Positions 19,510 to 28,690 of a DNA stretch of 64,000 bases are shown one piece after another (positions within the stretch are counted from its first letter, which is position 1; the number at the start of each line of letters is the position of its first letter). The stretch is from Emergencia timonensis (GTDB taxonomy: Bacteria; Bacillota; Clostridia; Peptostreptococcales; Anaerovoracaceae). A program made the position numbers and the translations under genes. Under the pieces are notes generated by a model, which was given only the letters and a program-made list of their open reading frames with translations, was not told the origin of the DNA and ran no database searches. Location: assembly GCF_900086585.1 (NCBI RefSeq), contig NZ_FLKM01000008.1:372001-436000 (forward strand). Direction: 5' to 3'.

Positions 19510-22017
19510 TTGAGTACACTATTAGAAGATACAAGACTAGAACAACATGAGATAGCGAAAGAAATGAAAAAGTCATATATTGACTATTCCATGAGCGTTA
19601 TCGTCGGACGTGCCCTTCCTGATGTAAGAGACGGCATGAAGCCGGTACACAGAAGAATCCTATATGGTATGCATCAGCTGGGCGTGACACCGGAGAAACC
19701 CCATAAGAAATCTGCCCGTATCGTGGGAGAAGTCATGGGTAAGTATCATCCTCACGGTGACAGTTCTATTTATGATGCCATGGTTAGAATGGCACAGGAT
19801 TTTTCAACTAGATATATGCTGGTAGACGGTCACGGTAACTTTGGTTCCGTCGATGGAGACGGCGCTGCTGCTATGCGTTATACAGAAGCAAAGATGACGC
19901 CGTTTTCTCTGCAGATGATCAGAGATATCGAAAAAGAAACGGTAGACTTTATAGATAACTTCGACGGAGAAGAAAAAGAACCGGTGGTATTGCCGAGCAG
20001 ATATCCTAATCTTCTCGTAAATGGTTCCAACGGTATTGCCGTCGGCATGGCTACATCCATTCCGCCTCATAATTTAGGCGAGGTAATCGACGCTACAGTC
20101 AAGTTAATTGACGATGAAGAAGCTACTGTAGAGGATCTGATGAAAATCGTCAAAGGTCCGGACTTCCCTACTGGCGCAATGATTCTCGGAAAAAATGGCA
20201 TTAGAGACGCCTATAGAACGGGTATCGGCAAAGTAAAAGCAAGATCTTGCTGTGAAATTGAAGAAACCGACAGAGGAAGATCACAGATTATTGTCACTGA
20301 AATTCCTTATCAGGTGAATAAAGCAAGACTCATCGAAAAGATGGCAGAGCTGGTGAAAGATAAGAGAGTGGAAGGTATTTCTGCTATTCGTGACGAATCC
20401 AACCGAAATGGAATGCGTATCGTCATCGAATTAAAGAGAGATGCAAATCCACAGATCACTTTGAATCGATTGTACAAGCACACCCAGCTACAGGACAGCT
20501 ACAGCATGATTATGATTGCTTTAGTTGATGGTAAACCGAAAGTCCTCAATCTATATGAGATACTTTCTGAATATCTGAAATTCCAGAAAGAAGTTGTTAC
20601 AAGAAGAACACAGTTCGATCTTAAAAAGGCAGAGGCGAGAGCGCACATCTTAGAAGGTCTGCGTATTGCCCTCGATAATATCGATGAAATCATCAAAATT
20701 ATCAGAAGCGCTTATAACGATGCGAAAGAAAAACTGATGGAAAGCTTTGGTCTTTCTGATATCCAGGCACAAGCAATCCTCGACATGAGACTTGCCAGAC
20801 TGCAGGGATTGGAAAGAGAGAAAATCGATAAAGAATATGCTGAACTGATGGAAAAAATCGCATATTATAACTCCCTGCTGGCGGATGAAAAACTTTTGAT
20901 GGGCGTCATCAAAGATGAACTTCTGGAAGTGAGAGAAAAATATGCTGACAGCAGAAGAACAAAATTGGTAGCAGATGTGGATGAATTCGACGATGAAGAT
21001 CTGGTGGAAGAAGAAAAAGTTGCCATCACTCTGACACATCTGGGGTATATCAAGAGAGTTCCATCCGATACCTATAAAGCACAAAAACGCGGGGGTAAAG
21101 GTATTACAGGTATTACTACGCGAGAAAACGATTTTGTAAAGGATCTGATTATGACCTCTACTCATGATCATCTGATGTTCTTTACGAATACAGGAAAGGC
21201 CCACAAGATTAAAGCCTTTGAAGTTCCAGAAGCGACGAGAACCGCTAAGGGAACGCCTGCAGTCAATTTCCTCAATTTGATGCAGCGTGAAAGAATCACA
21301 GCGATTATTCCAGTACAGGAGTTTTCTGACGACAGATATCTGATTGCTGTGACCAAAGACGGTATCATCAAAAAGACACCTCTATCTCAGTTTGATACCC
21401 AGAGAAAGACGGGACTGATTGCCATCAATCTGAAGGAAGACGACCAGTTAATCGGCATCAAAGAGACTTCTGGCAGAAATAATGTCATTATCGTTACAAA
21501 ACACGGCAAGTGTATCTGTTTCTCTGAGGAAGACGTCAGAAGCATGGGCAGAATTGCCGGTGGTGTCAGAGCCATCAAGCTAGAGAAGGGTGACGAAGTT
21601 GTCGCAATGGAACTGGTTGAACCGGATCAGGAACTGCTGGTCGTAACCGAAAACGGATACGGAAAGAGAACTTCTGTCAAGGATTATAAGATTCAGGTTA
21701 GAGGCGGTAAAGGTCTGCTGACTTATGATAAAACAAAGTTCAAGAAAACTGGCGCTTTGATCGGAGCTATGGTTGTGGATGAAGATGATGAAATTCTGAT
21801 GATCAACTCAGAAGGTATTATTATCAGAATCAGAGCCGGTGAAGTATCTAAGCTTGGCAGAGCAACTCAGGGAGTAAAAATTATGAAGGTCGGTGATGAT
21901 ACGAAGATTGTCGCCATGGCAAAGGTCATTAAAGAAGATGACGAAGAAGAGGATGACGAAACCGAGCCAAAACCAAAAAAAGCAGAAAAAAATAGCGATG
22001 AGCAGATGACACTATAG
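19510..22017 (+). CDS. gyrA: DNA gyrase subunit A
   Basis: This 835-residue protein has the breakage-reunion domain with the catalytic tyrosine in AAMRYTEAKM, and the resistance-determining region HPHGDSSIYDAMVRMAQDFS. A C-terminal beta-pinwheel includes QKRGGKGITGI, a GyrA-box-like motif. The tail is very acidic and then basic (EDDEEEDDETEPKPKKAEK). The start is TTG at 19510 after a strong AAGGAGGG. A clear terminator follows. Confidence 0.97.
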   Translation: MSTLLEDTRLEQHEIAKEMKKSYIDYSMSVIVGRALPDVRDGMKPVHRRILYGMHQLGVTPEKPHKKSARIVGEVMGKYHPHGDSSIYDAMVRMAQDFSTRYMLVDGHGNFGSVDGDGAAAMRYTEAKMTPFSLQMIRDIEKETVDFIDNFDGEEKEPVVLPSRYPNLLVNGSNGIAVGMATSIPPHNLGEVIDATVKLIDDEEATVEDLMKIVKGPDFPTGAMILGKNGIRDAYRTGIGKVKARSCCEIEETDRGRSQIIVTEIPYQVNKARLIEKMAELVKDKRVEGISAIRDESNRNGMRIVIELKRDANPQITLNRLYKHTQLQDSYSMIMIALVDGKPKVLNLYEILSEYLKFQKEVVTRRTQFDLKKAEARAHILEGLRIALDNIDEIIKIIRSAYNDAKEKLMESFGLSDIQAQAILDMRLARLQGLEREKIDKEYAELMEKIAYYNSLLADEKLLMGVIKDELLEVREKYADSRRTKLVADVDEFDDEDLVEEEKVAITLTHLGYIKRVPSDTYKAQKRGGKGITGITTRENDFVKDLIMTSTHDHLMFFTNTGKAHKIKAFEVPEATRTAKGTPAVNFLNLMQRERITAIIPVQEFSDDRYLIAVTKDGIIKKTPLSQFDTQRKTGLIAINLKEDDQLIGIKETSGRNNVIIVTKHGKCICFSEEDVRSMGRIAGGVRAIKLEKGDEVVAMELVEPDQELLVVTENGYGKRTSVKDYKIQVRGGKGLLTYDKTKFKKTGALIGAMVVDEDDEILMINSEGIIIRIRAGEVSKLGRATQGVKIMKVGDDTKIVAMAKVIKEDDEEEDDETEPKPKKAEKNSDEQMTL

Positions 22018-22023
22018 AAAAAC

Positions 22024-22058
22024 AAATGGCGTATTTATGATAATACGCCATTTTCATT
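22024..22058 (+). terminator. Rho-independent terminator of gyrBA
   Basis: A 12-bp perfect stem (AAATGGCGTATT/AATACGCCATTT) with a 6-nt loop begins 7 bp after the gyrA stop and runs into TTTCATTTT. Confidence 0.85.
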
Positions 22059-22100
22059 TTGATATTTTGAGGTATATATAGATATAGTAAATAAAAATGC

Positions 22101-22129
22101 TTGCAATTTGCATGAAGTAAAGCTATTCT
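22101..22129 (+). promoter_or_regulatory. Candidate promoter of the anti-sigma/sigma operon
   Basis: TTGCAA and TATTCT are separated by 17 bp, 54 bp upstream of the anti-sigma start. The match to sigma-A is moderate. No clear SigB-type promoter was recognised by eye, so autoregulation is unproven. Confidence 0.4.
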
Positions 22130-22182
22130 ATATAGAGAATGCGAAGCAGGCAGATCAGTTTGTTTTGAAGGAGAGAATTTAA

Positions 22183-22581
22183 ATGGATAATTTGAGATTT
22201 ACAATACCGGGAAAACCGGAATATCTGACTATGGTGAGATTGGCTATTGCTTCTATTGCAACGACTGCTGGTTTTGATCTGGACGCGGCTGAAGACATTA
22301 AGAATGCGGTTTCTGAGGCGTGTAAAAACGTATCATGTCACGGTTTTGATGGTTTTTCAGATAAATATGAAGTAGAATGTAATGTTGAGAAGTCGAAGAT
22401 TGAGATTATCGTAAAGGACGACTGTGAGGCGCATACCTTGGAGAAACTGTCAAAGCCTTGTCAGAACTGCCCAAAGGAAGGCGATATCGGTATTTATATT
22501 ATTCAATCCCTGATGAATGAAGTTGAATTTGGCAAAGGAAAAGACGGACATAAGTCTATTAGAATGGTGAAGAATTTATGA
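22183..22581 (+). CDS. RsbW-like anti-sigma factor / serine kinase
   Basis: This 132-residue protein has a GHKL ATPase fold of the HATPase_c_2 type: AEDIKNAVSEACKNVSCHGF carries the N-box, followed by a VKDD segment and GDIGIYIIQSLMNEVEF, a G-box-like region. RsbW and SpoIIAB proteins hold a sigma factor inactive and phosphorylate an anti-anti-sigma protein. The downstream gene is exactly such a sigma factor and overlaps by 4 bp (ATGATG at 22578). No RsbV/SpoIIAA anti-anti-sigma gene is adjacent, so the switch partner must be elsewhere or missing. Confidence 0.85.
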   Translation: MDNLRFTIPGKPEYLTMVRLAIASIATTAGFDLDAAEDIKNAVSEACKNVSCHGFDGFSDKYEVECNVEKSKIEIIVKDDCEAHTLEKLSKPCQNCPKEGDIGIYIIQSLMNEVEFGKGKDGHKSIRMVKNL

Positions 22582-23312
22582 TGGAACAAGAATTGTTTAT
22601 CAAGTATAAAAACAATCCAAACATAGAGCTCAGAAATGAAATAGTGGAAAAACATCTTTATATGGTAGACATTCTAATTAGAAAATATCTAGGGAAAGGT
22701 GTAGAATACGACGACCTTTATCAGGTCGGTGCGTTGGCGCTTGTTTCTGCTGTTGAGAGATTTGACCCGGATAAGGGCTTTGAATTCAGCTCCTTTGCTA
22801 CCCCGACAATTCTCGGAGAAATCAAGAAGTATTTCAGGGATAAGCAATGGAGTCTTAAAGTGCCCAGAAGACTGAAAGAAATTGCGGCTAAGGTACAAGA
22901 AACAAAGGATGCTCTATATACAGAATATCACAGAAAGCCGTCAGTAGAAGAGATTGCAGAAGCTACAGGGTTTAGTGAGGAGCAGATTATTGAGGCCATG
23001 GAAGGTTCCCAGGCATATGGGACCTATTCTTTGGACAAGACCTTTGATGATATGGGTGAGGATGGCGAAAGCTCTTTTCTTGAGAAATATACAGGTTTTG
23101 ACGAAAAGGGCTACGAAAGAATTGAAACTTCAGAAATCATCAATAAGGTTATAGATGGATTTAACGATCAATATCGATATATTTTTAAAGAAAGATTTAT
23201 CTATAACAGATCGCAGGCTGAAATCGCGAAAACACTTGGTGTTTCGCAGATGACAGTATCAAGAGCAGAAAGAAACATTATCAATCAATTTAGGAGCGAA
23301 TTGTATAAATAG
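22578..23312 (+). CDS. SigB/SigF-family RNA polymerase sigma factor
   Basis: This 244-residue sigma-70 protein has region 2 with YDDLYQVGALALVSAVERF and FSSFATPTILGEIKKYFRD, region 3 with RRLKEIAAKVQETKD, and region 4 with RSQAEIAKTLGVSQMTVSRA. The length and TPTILGEIKK motif place it in the SigB/F/G group that is controlled by RsbW-type partners. The start ATG overlaps the anti-sigma stop. It could direct a stress or developmental regulon; which one cannot be told from sequence alone. Confidence 0.9.
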   Translation: MMEQELFIKYKNNPNIELRNEIVEKHLYMVDILIRKYLGKGVEYDDLYQVGALALVSAVERFDPDKGFEFSSFATPTILGEIKKYFRDKQWSLKVPRRLKEIAAKVQETKDALYTEYHRKPSVEEIAEATGFSEEQIIEAMEGSQAYGTYSLDKTFDDMGEDGESSFLEKYTGFDEKGYERIETSEIINKVIDGFNDQYRYIFKERFIYNRSQAEIAKTLGVSQMTVSRAERNIINQFRSELYK

Positions 23313-23314
23313 AG

Positions 23315-23764
23315 ATGGATAGAAGTGATCAAGCGGCTTCTCTATTTAGAGAAGGTTATAACTGTGCACAAGCAGTGTTGTTGGCTTTTGCAGACGTGCT
23401 TTCCATTGATAAAAAAACTGCTGCCATGCTCAGTTCCTCTTTTGGCGGCGGCATGGGCAGGCTGAGAGAGGTCTGCGGTGCGGTCAGCAGTATGTTTCTC
23501 ATTGCAGGCCTGGTCAAGGGATATGACAGGCCAGATGATGATGAGGCAAAAGCGGCGCACTATCAATTGATTCAGACGCTGGCATATAAATTCAAAGAAG
23601 AGAATGGTTCCATCATCTGTCGAGAACTTTTAGGTTTGGCAGAAGGAGCCGATTTTTTTATGCCAGCAAAAAGGACGGAAAGCTATTACGCCGACCGTCC
23701 CTGTGAAAAACTCGTCGCTGATGCCGCAGAGATTATGGAGAACTATCTTAGAGAATTACGGTAA
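23315..23764 (+). CDS. C_GCAxxG_C_C family redox protein
   Basis: This 149-residue protein has YNCAQAVLLAF near the start and then FGGGMGRLREVCGAVSSMFL. These match the C_GCAxxG_C_C family, named for its conserved cysteines, with a later Cys in ICRELLG and another in PCEKLV. Such proteins are common in anaerobes and are thought to be redox-active or metal-binding, but their role is unknown. It starts 2 bp after the sigma-factor stop, so it may belong to the same operon. Its end overlaps the convergent histidine kinase gene by 17 bp. Confidence 0.85.
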   Translation: MDRSDQAASLFREGYNCAQAVLLAFADVLSIDKKTAAMLSSSFGGGMGRLREVCGAVSSMFLIAGLVKGYDRPDDDEAKAAHYQLIQTLAYKFKEENGSIICRELLGLAEGADFFMPAKRTESYYADRPCEKLVADAAEIMENYLRELR

Positions 23765-25100
23765 ATTCACTGCCCTCCCCTAGTTCGCTTTTGACTGATA
23801 CTTCCCCATTATGCGCTTCTGCAATCCATTTTACCATGGCAAGACCGAGACCAAAGCTGTTTTCCTCCGCTGTTCTGGATTTATCCACCTTATAGAACCG
23901 GCGGAAGATATTTGCCTGGTCTTCTTTTTTGATACCAATGCCATTGTCTTTTATGACGATTTTTATGCGATCTTCTTTTGTTAAGGAAAGTTCCACCTTA
24001 GGATTGCTGCATGAACGGCTGTATTTAATAGCGTTGGTCAACAAATTGATAATCATTCTCATAATCAATGTTTCATCTGCGTCGATTTCAATATCCTTTT
24101 GAATGTTGCTGCTTAAACGTACACCGTTGTCTTCGGCCATCAAAGTCAGTTCATCAATAATGCTTTCACATAAAAGAGATAGATTGAAATCCTCCTTGTC
24201 TAATGCTTTTTCTTTGTCTATGGTTCTGGAAACTTGCAGGAGCTGCTGAATCAAGGACATCGTTCTCATACATTGCTTCTGAATGATTTCAAGAGATTCG
24301 ATGTAGACTGCCGTCTGACGATTTTCCTGCAGTGTATATTCGCATTCCGCTAAAATAACGGAAATCGGCGTTTTTAATTCATGGGAAACGTCAGAAGAAA
24401 ATTCTTTTTCTGATTGGAACGCATTTTCCAGTCTTTCTATCATTTGGTTCAGGGTTTCCGTCAGATAATAAAGCTCGTCTTTATTTTCTCCCTGTGGTAA
24501 CCGCTTTGAAAGATCGCTGCCGTTGTTGATGGAATTTGCTGCATTGGTAATTCTGGCAACTGGTTCAAAGGCTCTCTTTGTAATTCTTCTGCCTGCAAGG
24601 ATAGCAATAATCAGAATGATTGGCAGAATGATAATCATGATACTCATGATGGACTTTAACGTTGCTGCCGCATTGTCCATGTCGTAGATGCCTCGGACCC
24701 AAATCCCCTGCCCGTTCTCATAGGTATTATACAGGTCATAAACAAGCCAGGTGTTCTCTTCTGCCTTTATCTCTTCGTAATCTCCCTGTGTCAAAGGTGT
24801 ATAGGAGGGAAAATCTCTTGGAACAGAGCCCTTAATTAACTTTCCGTCTTCACTGTAAACCAGCAGAGTTACGCCTCGATAGTAGGAATCAAAATCATTG
24901 TCTATTTCGATAATATCATTTTCATATTCTATATCATCGAAGGAATTCTGAACTGCTTTCATTACCGTATCCTTGGACACAACGGTGGTCTGCCTGCTGG
25001 CAGTAAACAGAAAGACTCCAAAAACTAAAACGGTAATAACAACTAAAACCAGGGAATAGTAGAGAGTCACTCTTTTTCTTATTGAACTGTTTTTCATCAT
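23748..25100 (-). CDS. Sensor histidine kinase (OmpR-system partner)
   Basis: This 450-residue membrane kinase has a first TM helix at about 13-33, an extracytoplasmic sensor of about 120 residues, a second TM at about 155-175, a HAMP domain, HisKA with the phospho-acceptor in DVSHELKTPISVI, and HATPase_c with NLLTNAIKYS, DNGIGI and FGLGLAMVKWI. It pairs with the response regulator upstream (3 bp between genes). The PepSY protein gene is divergent from the pair and is the likely target. The ligand is unknown; a cell-envelope or metal signal is possible given the PepSY partner. Confidence 0.93.
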   Translation of the reverse strand: MMKNSSIRKRVTLYYSLVLVVITVLVFGVFLFTASRQTTVVSKDTVMKAVQNSFDDIEYENDIIEIDNDFDSYYRGVTLLVYSEDGKLIKGSVPRDFPSYTPLTQGDYEEIKAEENTWLVYDLYNTYENGQGIWVRGIYDMDNAAATLKSIMSIMIIILPIILIIAILAGRRITKRAFEPVARITNAANSINNGSDLSKRLPQGENKDELYYLTETLNQMIERLENAFQSEKEFSSDVSHELKTPISVILAECEYTLQENRQTAVYIESLEIIQKQCMRTMSLIQQLLQVSRTIDKEKALDKEDFNLSLLCESIIDELTLMAEDNGVRLSSNIQKDIEIDADETLIMRMIINLLTNAIKYSRSCSNPKVELSLTKEDRIKIVIKDNGIGIKKEDQANIFRRFYKVDKSRTAEENSFGLGLAMVKWIAEAHNGEVSVKSELGEGSEFTVIL

Positions 25101-25103
25101 GAT

Positions 25104-25781
25104 TTACTCTTCACTCTTTATCACATAACCCAGTCCCCGAACCGTTTGGATCAGTTTCTGATCGAATTTAGCGTCAATTTTATTCCGTAGTGTACGTATA
25201 TACACGTCTATGATATTGCTGCCGCCCTCGTAATCATAATTCCAAATATGCTGCTGAATTTTTTCTCTGGAGAGTACGATTTCTTTATTGTGCATTAAGT
25301 ATTCCAGAATCGAGTATTCTTTGGCGGTCAAGGTAATCTCTTTCCCCTCTCTTATGGCGACCTTCTTATCGGTATCTAAAGTCAGCGGTCCCACAGTCAG
25401 AAAATTATCCACCCTTTCTACCCCGCTTCGTCTGATCATGACCCGAATTCTAGCAGAAAGCTCCTCCAGGGAAAAAGGTTTGGTCAAATAATCATCCGCT
25501 CCGCTGTCAAGTCCGGTAACTTTGTCTTCAACTGTATTCTTTGCAGTTAGCAGCAAAACCGGCGTTTTTAATTTTTTTGACCTCACTTTTTTTAAAACTG
25601 CAATGCCGTCAATACCGGGAAGCATGATATCCAAAATAATGGCGTCGTATTCCGTCCCTTCTATGTAATCAATGGCATCACTTCCATTGTAACAAGTATC
25701 TATGGTATAACCCTCTGCTTTTAAATGCTTGGCTATAGTCTGGCAAAGTCTCTTTTCATCTTCTACTATCAGTAATTTCAT
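25104..25781 (-). CDS. OmpR/PhoB-family response regulator
   Basis: This 225-residue protein has an N-terminal REC domain with IVEDE, the phospho-acceptor in IILDIMLPG and KPFS. A C-terminal winged-helix domain has LTAKEYSILEYLMHN and DVYIRTLRNKID. It probably controls its own operon and the divergent PepSY gene 154 bp away. That gap contains tandem 11-bp repeats of the type bound by OmpR-family dimers. Confidence 0.95.
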   Translation of the reverse strand: MKLLIVEDEKRLCQTIAKHLKAEGYTIDTCYNGSDAIDYIEGTEYDAIILDIMLPGIDGIAVLKKVRSKKLKTPVLLLTAKNTVEDKVTGLDSGADDYLTKPFSLEELSARIRVMIRRSGVERVDNFLTVGPLTLDTDKKVAIREGKEITLTAKEYSILEYLMHNKEIVLSREKIQQHIWNYDYEGGSNIIDVYIRTLRNKIDAKFDQKLIQTVRGLGYVIKSEE

Positions 25782-25846
25782 AATTTCACCCCTTTTCTTG
25801 ATGTTAGTTTAATGATATATCAAAAAAATTAATTTTCAATGAAATT

Positions 25847-25868
25847 TTTCATTTTAATTTCATTTTGA
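25847..25868 (+). promoter_or_regulatory. Tandem 11-bp repeat, candidate response-regulator operator
   Basis: TTTCATTTTAA and TTTCATTTTGA lie head to tail without a gap, with one mismatch in 11. A TATTAT -10-like element follows 5 bp later (25874-25879). Eleven-bp direct repeats just upstream of a -10 box are the usual arrangement for OmpR-family activators. This makes it the candidate control site for the PepSY gene. Confidence 0.55.
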
Positions 25869-25935
25869 ATGTTTATTATATGGATACACTCAAAGAATAA
25901 TACTTGAAAGACAAATATATGAGGAGGAAAGAACA

Positions 25936-27063
25936 ATGTCAAAATTCATAAACAAAAGAAACGGCATCATAGCCGCCATCGCTGTTGTCTTAGTTATAGC
26001 AGCAATTATCTTTTCCACAACCTTCACTCAAGCCATGACGCTGGATGAAGCAAAAGAAATCGCACAGAAGTATGTACCTTCTACTGCAACTTTTGTAACA
26101 AGTGAAGAAGAGGAAAACAAATTTGAAGTGATGTTCCACGACGATAAGAATGAAGAAGGATTTGAAGTGGAAATCAATAAGGAAACAAAACAGGTTAAAA
26201 AAGTAGAGTCTCAATTGGATAACGATTTGGGCAGCAAAACCGTAAAGTTAAGTGAGAGTGAAGTAAAAGATGTCGTAAAAAAAGCATTTGAAGGCATCAC
26301 CAGCATCTCTGTCAATTTGACAAAGGATAATGGTCTGTACGAGTATGAAGTGGATTTTAAGTCCAATGATTTCTATGGAAACGCAGATGTAAATCCTGAA
26401 ACAGGCGCAATTTTGGAAAGCACCATTAAATATGGCACGGCCATAACAATTCCAACAGACGACCAAAATAAAGGCGATATCCTGAGCTATAAAGAAGCTG
26501 AAAAAGCAGCCATTAAAGAAGCAGGCGGCGGCTTTGTAAAGGACATCGACCTTGAAAGAAAAAATGGAAACTATTATTACGAGATTGAATTGGTCAAGGA
26601 TAACGTAGAGTATGACTATATTGTCGATGCAAAGACTGGAAAGGTTACCCTTGAACATGAACATGACAGTTACTTTGATTATGACGATGATGATGACTGG
26701 GATGATGATGACGAATACCATCCTGGTACCACAGGCGGCAATAGTGGAAACAATACCGCAAGTGGAAATACCGGAAACTCTGGTTCCACTTCAGGCAGCA
26801 CGACTAGCGGAAACAGCGGACTGATTTCTGTAGAAAAAGCTAAGAGTATTGTTTTAGCAAAAATTCCTGGGGCCACAATCGTTAAGATTCATTTGGAAAA
26901 AGATGACGGAATTTATATCTACGAAGGTGAGGCCAGACTGGGAAATTACGAATATGATTTCGAGATTAACGCATCCTCTGGTGTAATCATTGACTGGGAT
27001 AAAGACCGTATCGATCATGACGATGACGATGATGATGATTGGGACGACGAATGGGACGATTAA
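25936..27063 (+). CDS. Membrane-anchored PepSY-repeat protein with Asp/Trp-rich clusters
   Basis: This 375-residue protein has an N-terminal membrane anchor or signal (about 11-33). Four PepSY-like modules follow at about 34-90, 104-160, 182-238 and 296-352, each with the alternating charged beta pattern and a final NxETG or DAKTG type turn. Between modules three and four lie an acidic DYDDDDDWDDDDE stretch (about 248-260) and a Gly/Ser/Asn/Thr linker (about 264-295). The C-terminus is a second run of Asp with Trp (about 361-375). PepSY domains are proposed to inhibit or bind extracellular proteases. The acidic ends suggest divalent cation binding, but this is inference. A strong AGGAGG site precedes the ATG, and the divergent two-component system is the probable regulator. 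Confidence 0.85.
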   Translation: MSKFINKRNGIIAAIAVVLVIAAIIFSTTFTQAMTLDEAKEIAQKYVPSTATFVTSEEEENKFEVMFHDDKNEEGFEVEINKETKQVKKVESQLDNDLGSKTVKLSESEVKDVVKKAFEGITSISVNLTKDNGLYEYEVDFKSNDFYGNADVNPETGAILESTIKYGTAITIPTDDQNKGDILSYKEAEKAAIKEAGGGFVKDIDLERKNGNYYYEIELVKDNVEYDYIVDAKTGKVTLEHEHDSYFDYDDDDDWDDDDEYHPGTTGGNSGNNTASGNTGNSGSTSGSTTSGNSGLISVEKAKSIVLAKIPGATIVKIHLEKDDGIYIYEGEARLGNYEYDFEINASSGVIIDWDKDRIDHDDDDDDDWDDEWDD

Positions 27064-27073
27064 ATTAAAAATA

Positions 27074-27100
27074 AAAAGACGGCGAATAGCCGTTTTTTTT
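27074..27100 (+). terminator. Terminator after the PepSY gene
   Basis: A 5-bp ACGGC/GCCGT stem with a 5-nt loop is followed by eight T residues. It begins about 15 bp after the stop codon. Confidence 0.8.
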
Positions 27101-27246
27101 ATGCAAAAAAACTGGAACTTGACAGATGAAAATTGTAATATAAAAATAGTATATGAAAATAAAAATATTTAATTTATTATGATAACTTTAGGTGTGAAAT
27201 GTAAATTATATTTATTTGAGCTATTGCAGAAAGGAGAGATTTTTAA

Positions 27247-28635
27247 ATGAAAGAAAAAATTTTAATTATTGATGATGAAGTGAATATATGCACTTCTCTT
27301 GTTCTAGCTCTCAAAACCAAATATGAAGTTATGATTGTTGATAATGCGTCAGATGGGCTATTTTGTTTTCAAGCTGACCATTTTTCTGTTTGCTTAATGG
27401 ATTTAAATGTAGACAGCAGGAATGAAATGGAATTAATAAAAGAGATAAAAGAAATTGATGACAAGGTAATTATTATAATTATGACAGCTTATACTTCTGT
27501 CAGCGACTCTATGGAAGCTATAAAAAATGGCGCCTATACATATTTAATTAAACCTCTTGACATACAGGAACTATTTTTAGTTATTAAGAGGGCTTTGAAA
27601 TATCGCTATCTCGATGAAAGAGTGGAGTATTTGAGCCAAAAACTGGAGGAAAAAAACACTTATCATGGAATTATTGGTAAGAGCCCCCAAATGCAGGACG
27701 TATTTCAAATGATTGAAAAAGTGAAAAATCTGACAACTAGTGTATTGGTTACAGGCAAAAGTGGTACAGGTAAAGAATTAGCAGCAAGAGCCCTTCACTA
27801 TTCTAGTGGAAGAAAACAATATCATTTTGAAGATGTAAACTGTGCCGCTATACCAGAAAGCCTATTAGAAGAAGAATTATTTGGCCATAAAAAAGGTTCT
27901 TTTACTGGCGCTATAGCGAATAAGATGGGCAGATTTGAATACGCAGATAATGGAACGATATTTTTAGATGAAATTGGTGATATGTCATTATCTTTACAGG
28001 CAAAGCTGCTTAGGGTCTTGCAGCAACGTGAAGTGACGCCAATAGGAAGTAATATAACAAAGAAATTAAACATTAGGGTTATTGCTGCTACAAACAAGGA
28101 TTTAAAAAAAATGGTTGAAGAAGGAAGCTTTAGAAGTGATCTTTATTTTAGATTGAAAGTAATCGAAATTAAAATGCCAGAATTAAAAGCGCACAGACAG
28201 GATATTCCTCTTTTATGCAGTCACTTTATTCACCACTATAACCAGCAACAGGGAAAAAACGTACAATACTTAACGAAAGAAGCAGAAAAAATTCTTATGA
28301 CATACCATTTCCCTGGTAATATTCGTGAACTATCCAATATTTTGGAATATGCTATGATTATGTGTGATGGAAAAATAATCAAAACGGGAGATTTACCTGA
28401 GGAAGTACAAGCTGTAAATAACAGAGGATTTACAGTAAATCGTATTTTTAAAGAAGATCTGTCAGGATTGACATTAAAAGAGGCAGAAAAGAAAATTATC
28501 TTGCAGGCGCTTGAAGAAAATCAGTGGAATCGCAGAGTTACAGCAGAAAAATTGGGAATTAGTGATAAGGGATTAAGAAATAAAATAACAGAATATGAAT
28601 TAGTTAAAACAAAAAAGTCGGTAAATAATACCTAG
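27247..28635 (+). CDS. Sigma-54-dependent NtrC-family response regulator, orphan
   Basis: This 462-residue protein has REC at 1-120 with IIDDEVN, phospho-acceptor LMDLNV and KPLD. A sigma-54 AAA+ domain at about 138-370 has VTGKSGTGKELAARA, a GSFTGA loop (the sigma-54 contact, with S in place of the usual A), and IFLDEIGDMSLSLQAKLLRVLQ. A C-terminal Fis-type HTH has NRRVTAEKLGISDKGLRNKI. It activates RNA polymerase-sigma-54 from a distance. No histidine kinase is adjacent. The next gene has a perfect -24/-12 promoter and a palindrome between them, so this regulator very probably drives the amidohydrolase. Confidence 0.95.
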   Translation: MKEKILIIDDEVNICTSLVLALKTKYEVMIVDNASDGLFCFQADHFSVCLMDLNVDSRNEMELIKEIKEIDDKVIIIIMTAYTSVSDSMEAIKNGAYTYLIKPLDIQELFLVIKRALKYRYLDERVEYLSQKLEEKNTYHGIIGKSPQMQDVFQMIEKVKNLTTSVLVTGKSGTGKELAARALHYSSGRKQYHFEDVNCAAIPESLLEEELFGHKKGSFTGAIANKMGRFEYADNGTIFLDEIGDMSLSLQAKLLRVLQQREVTPIGSNITKKLNIRVIAATNKDLKKMVEEGSFRSDLYFRLKVIEIKMPELKAHRQDIPLLCSHFIHHYNQQQGKNVQYLTKEAEKILMTYHFPGNIRELSNILEYAMIMCDGKIIKTGDLPEEVQAVNNRGFTVNRIFKEDLSGLTLKEAEKKIILQALEENQWNRRVTAEKLGISDKGLRNKITEYELVKTKKSVNNT

Positions 28636-28660
28636 TCGGTAGAATTTACCGACTTTTTTA
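28634..28660 (+). terminator. Terminator after the sigma-54 regulator gene
   Basis: The 8-bp stem AGTCGGTA/TACCGACT with a 5-nt loop ends in TTTTTTAA. It overlaps the last codon and stop of the regulator gene and separates it from the amidohydrolase promoter. Confidence 0.85.
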
Positions 28661-28690
28661 ATTTGAAGGAAATATCTATGAAGTCGATAT

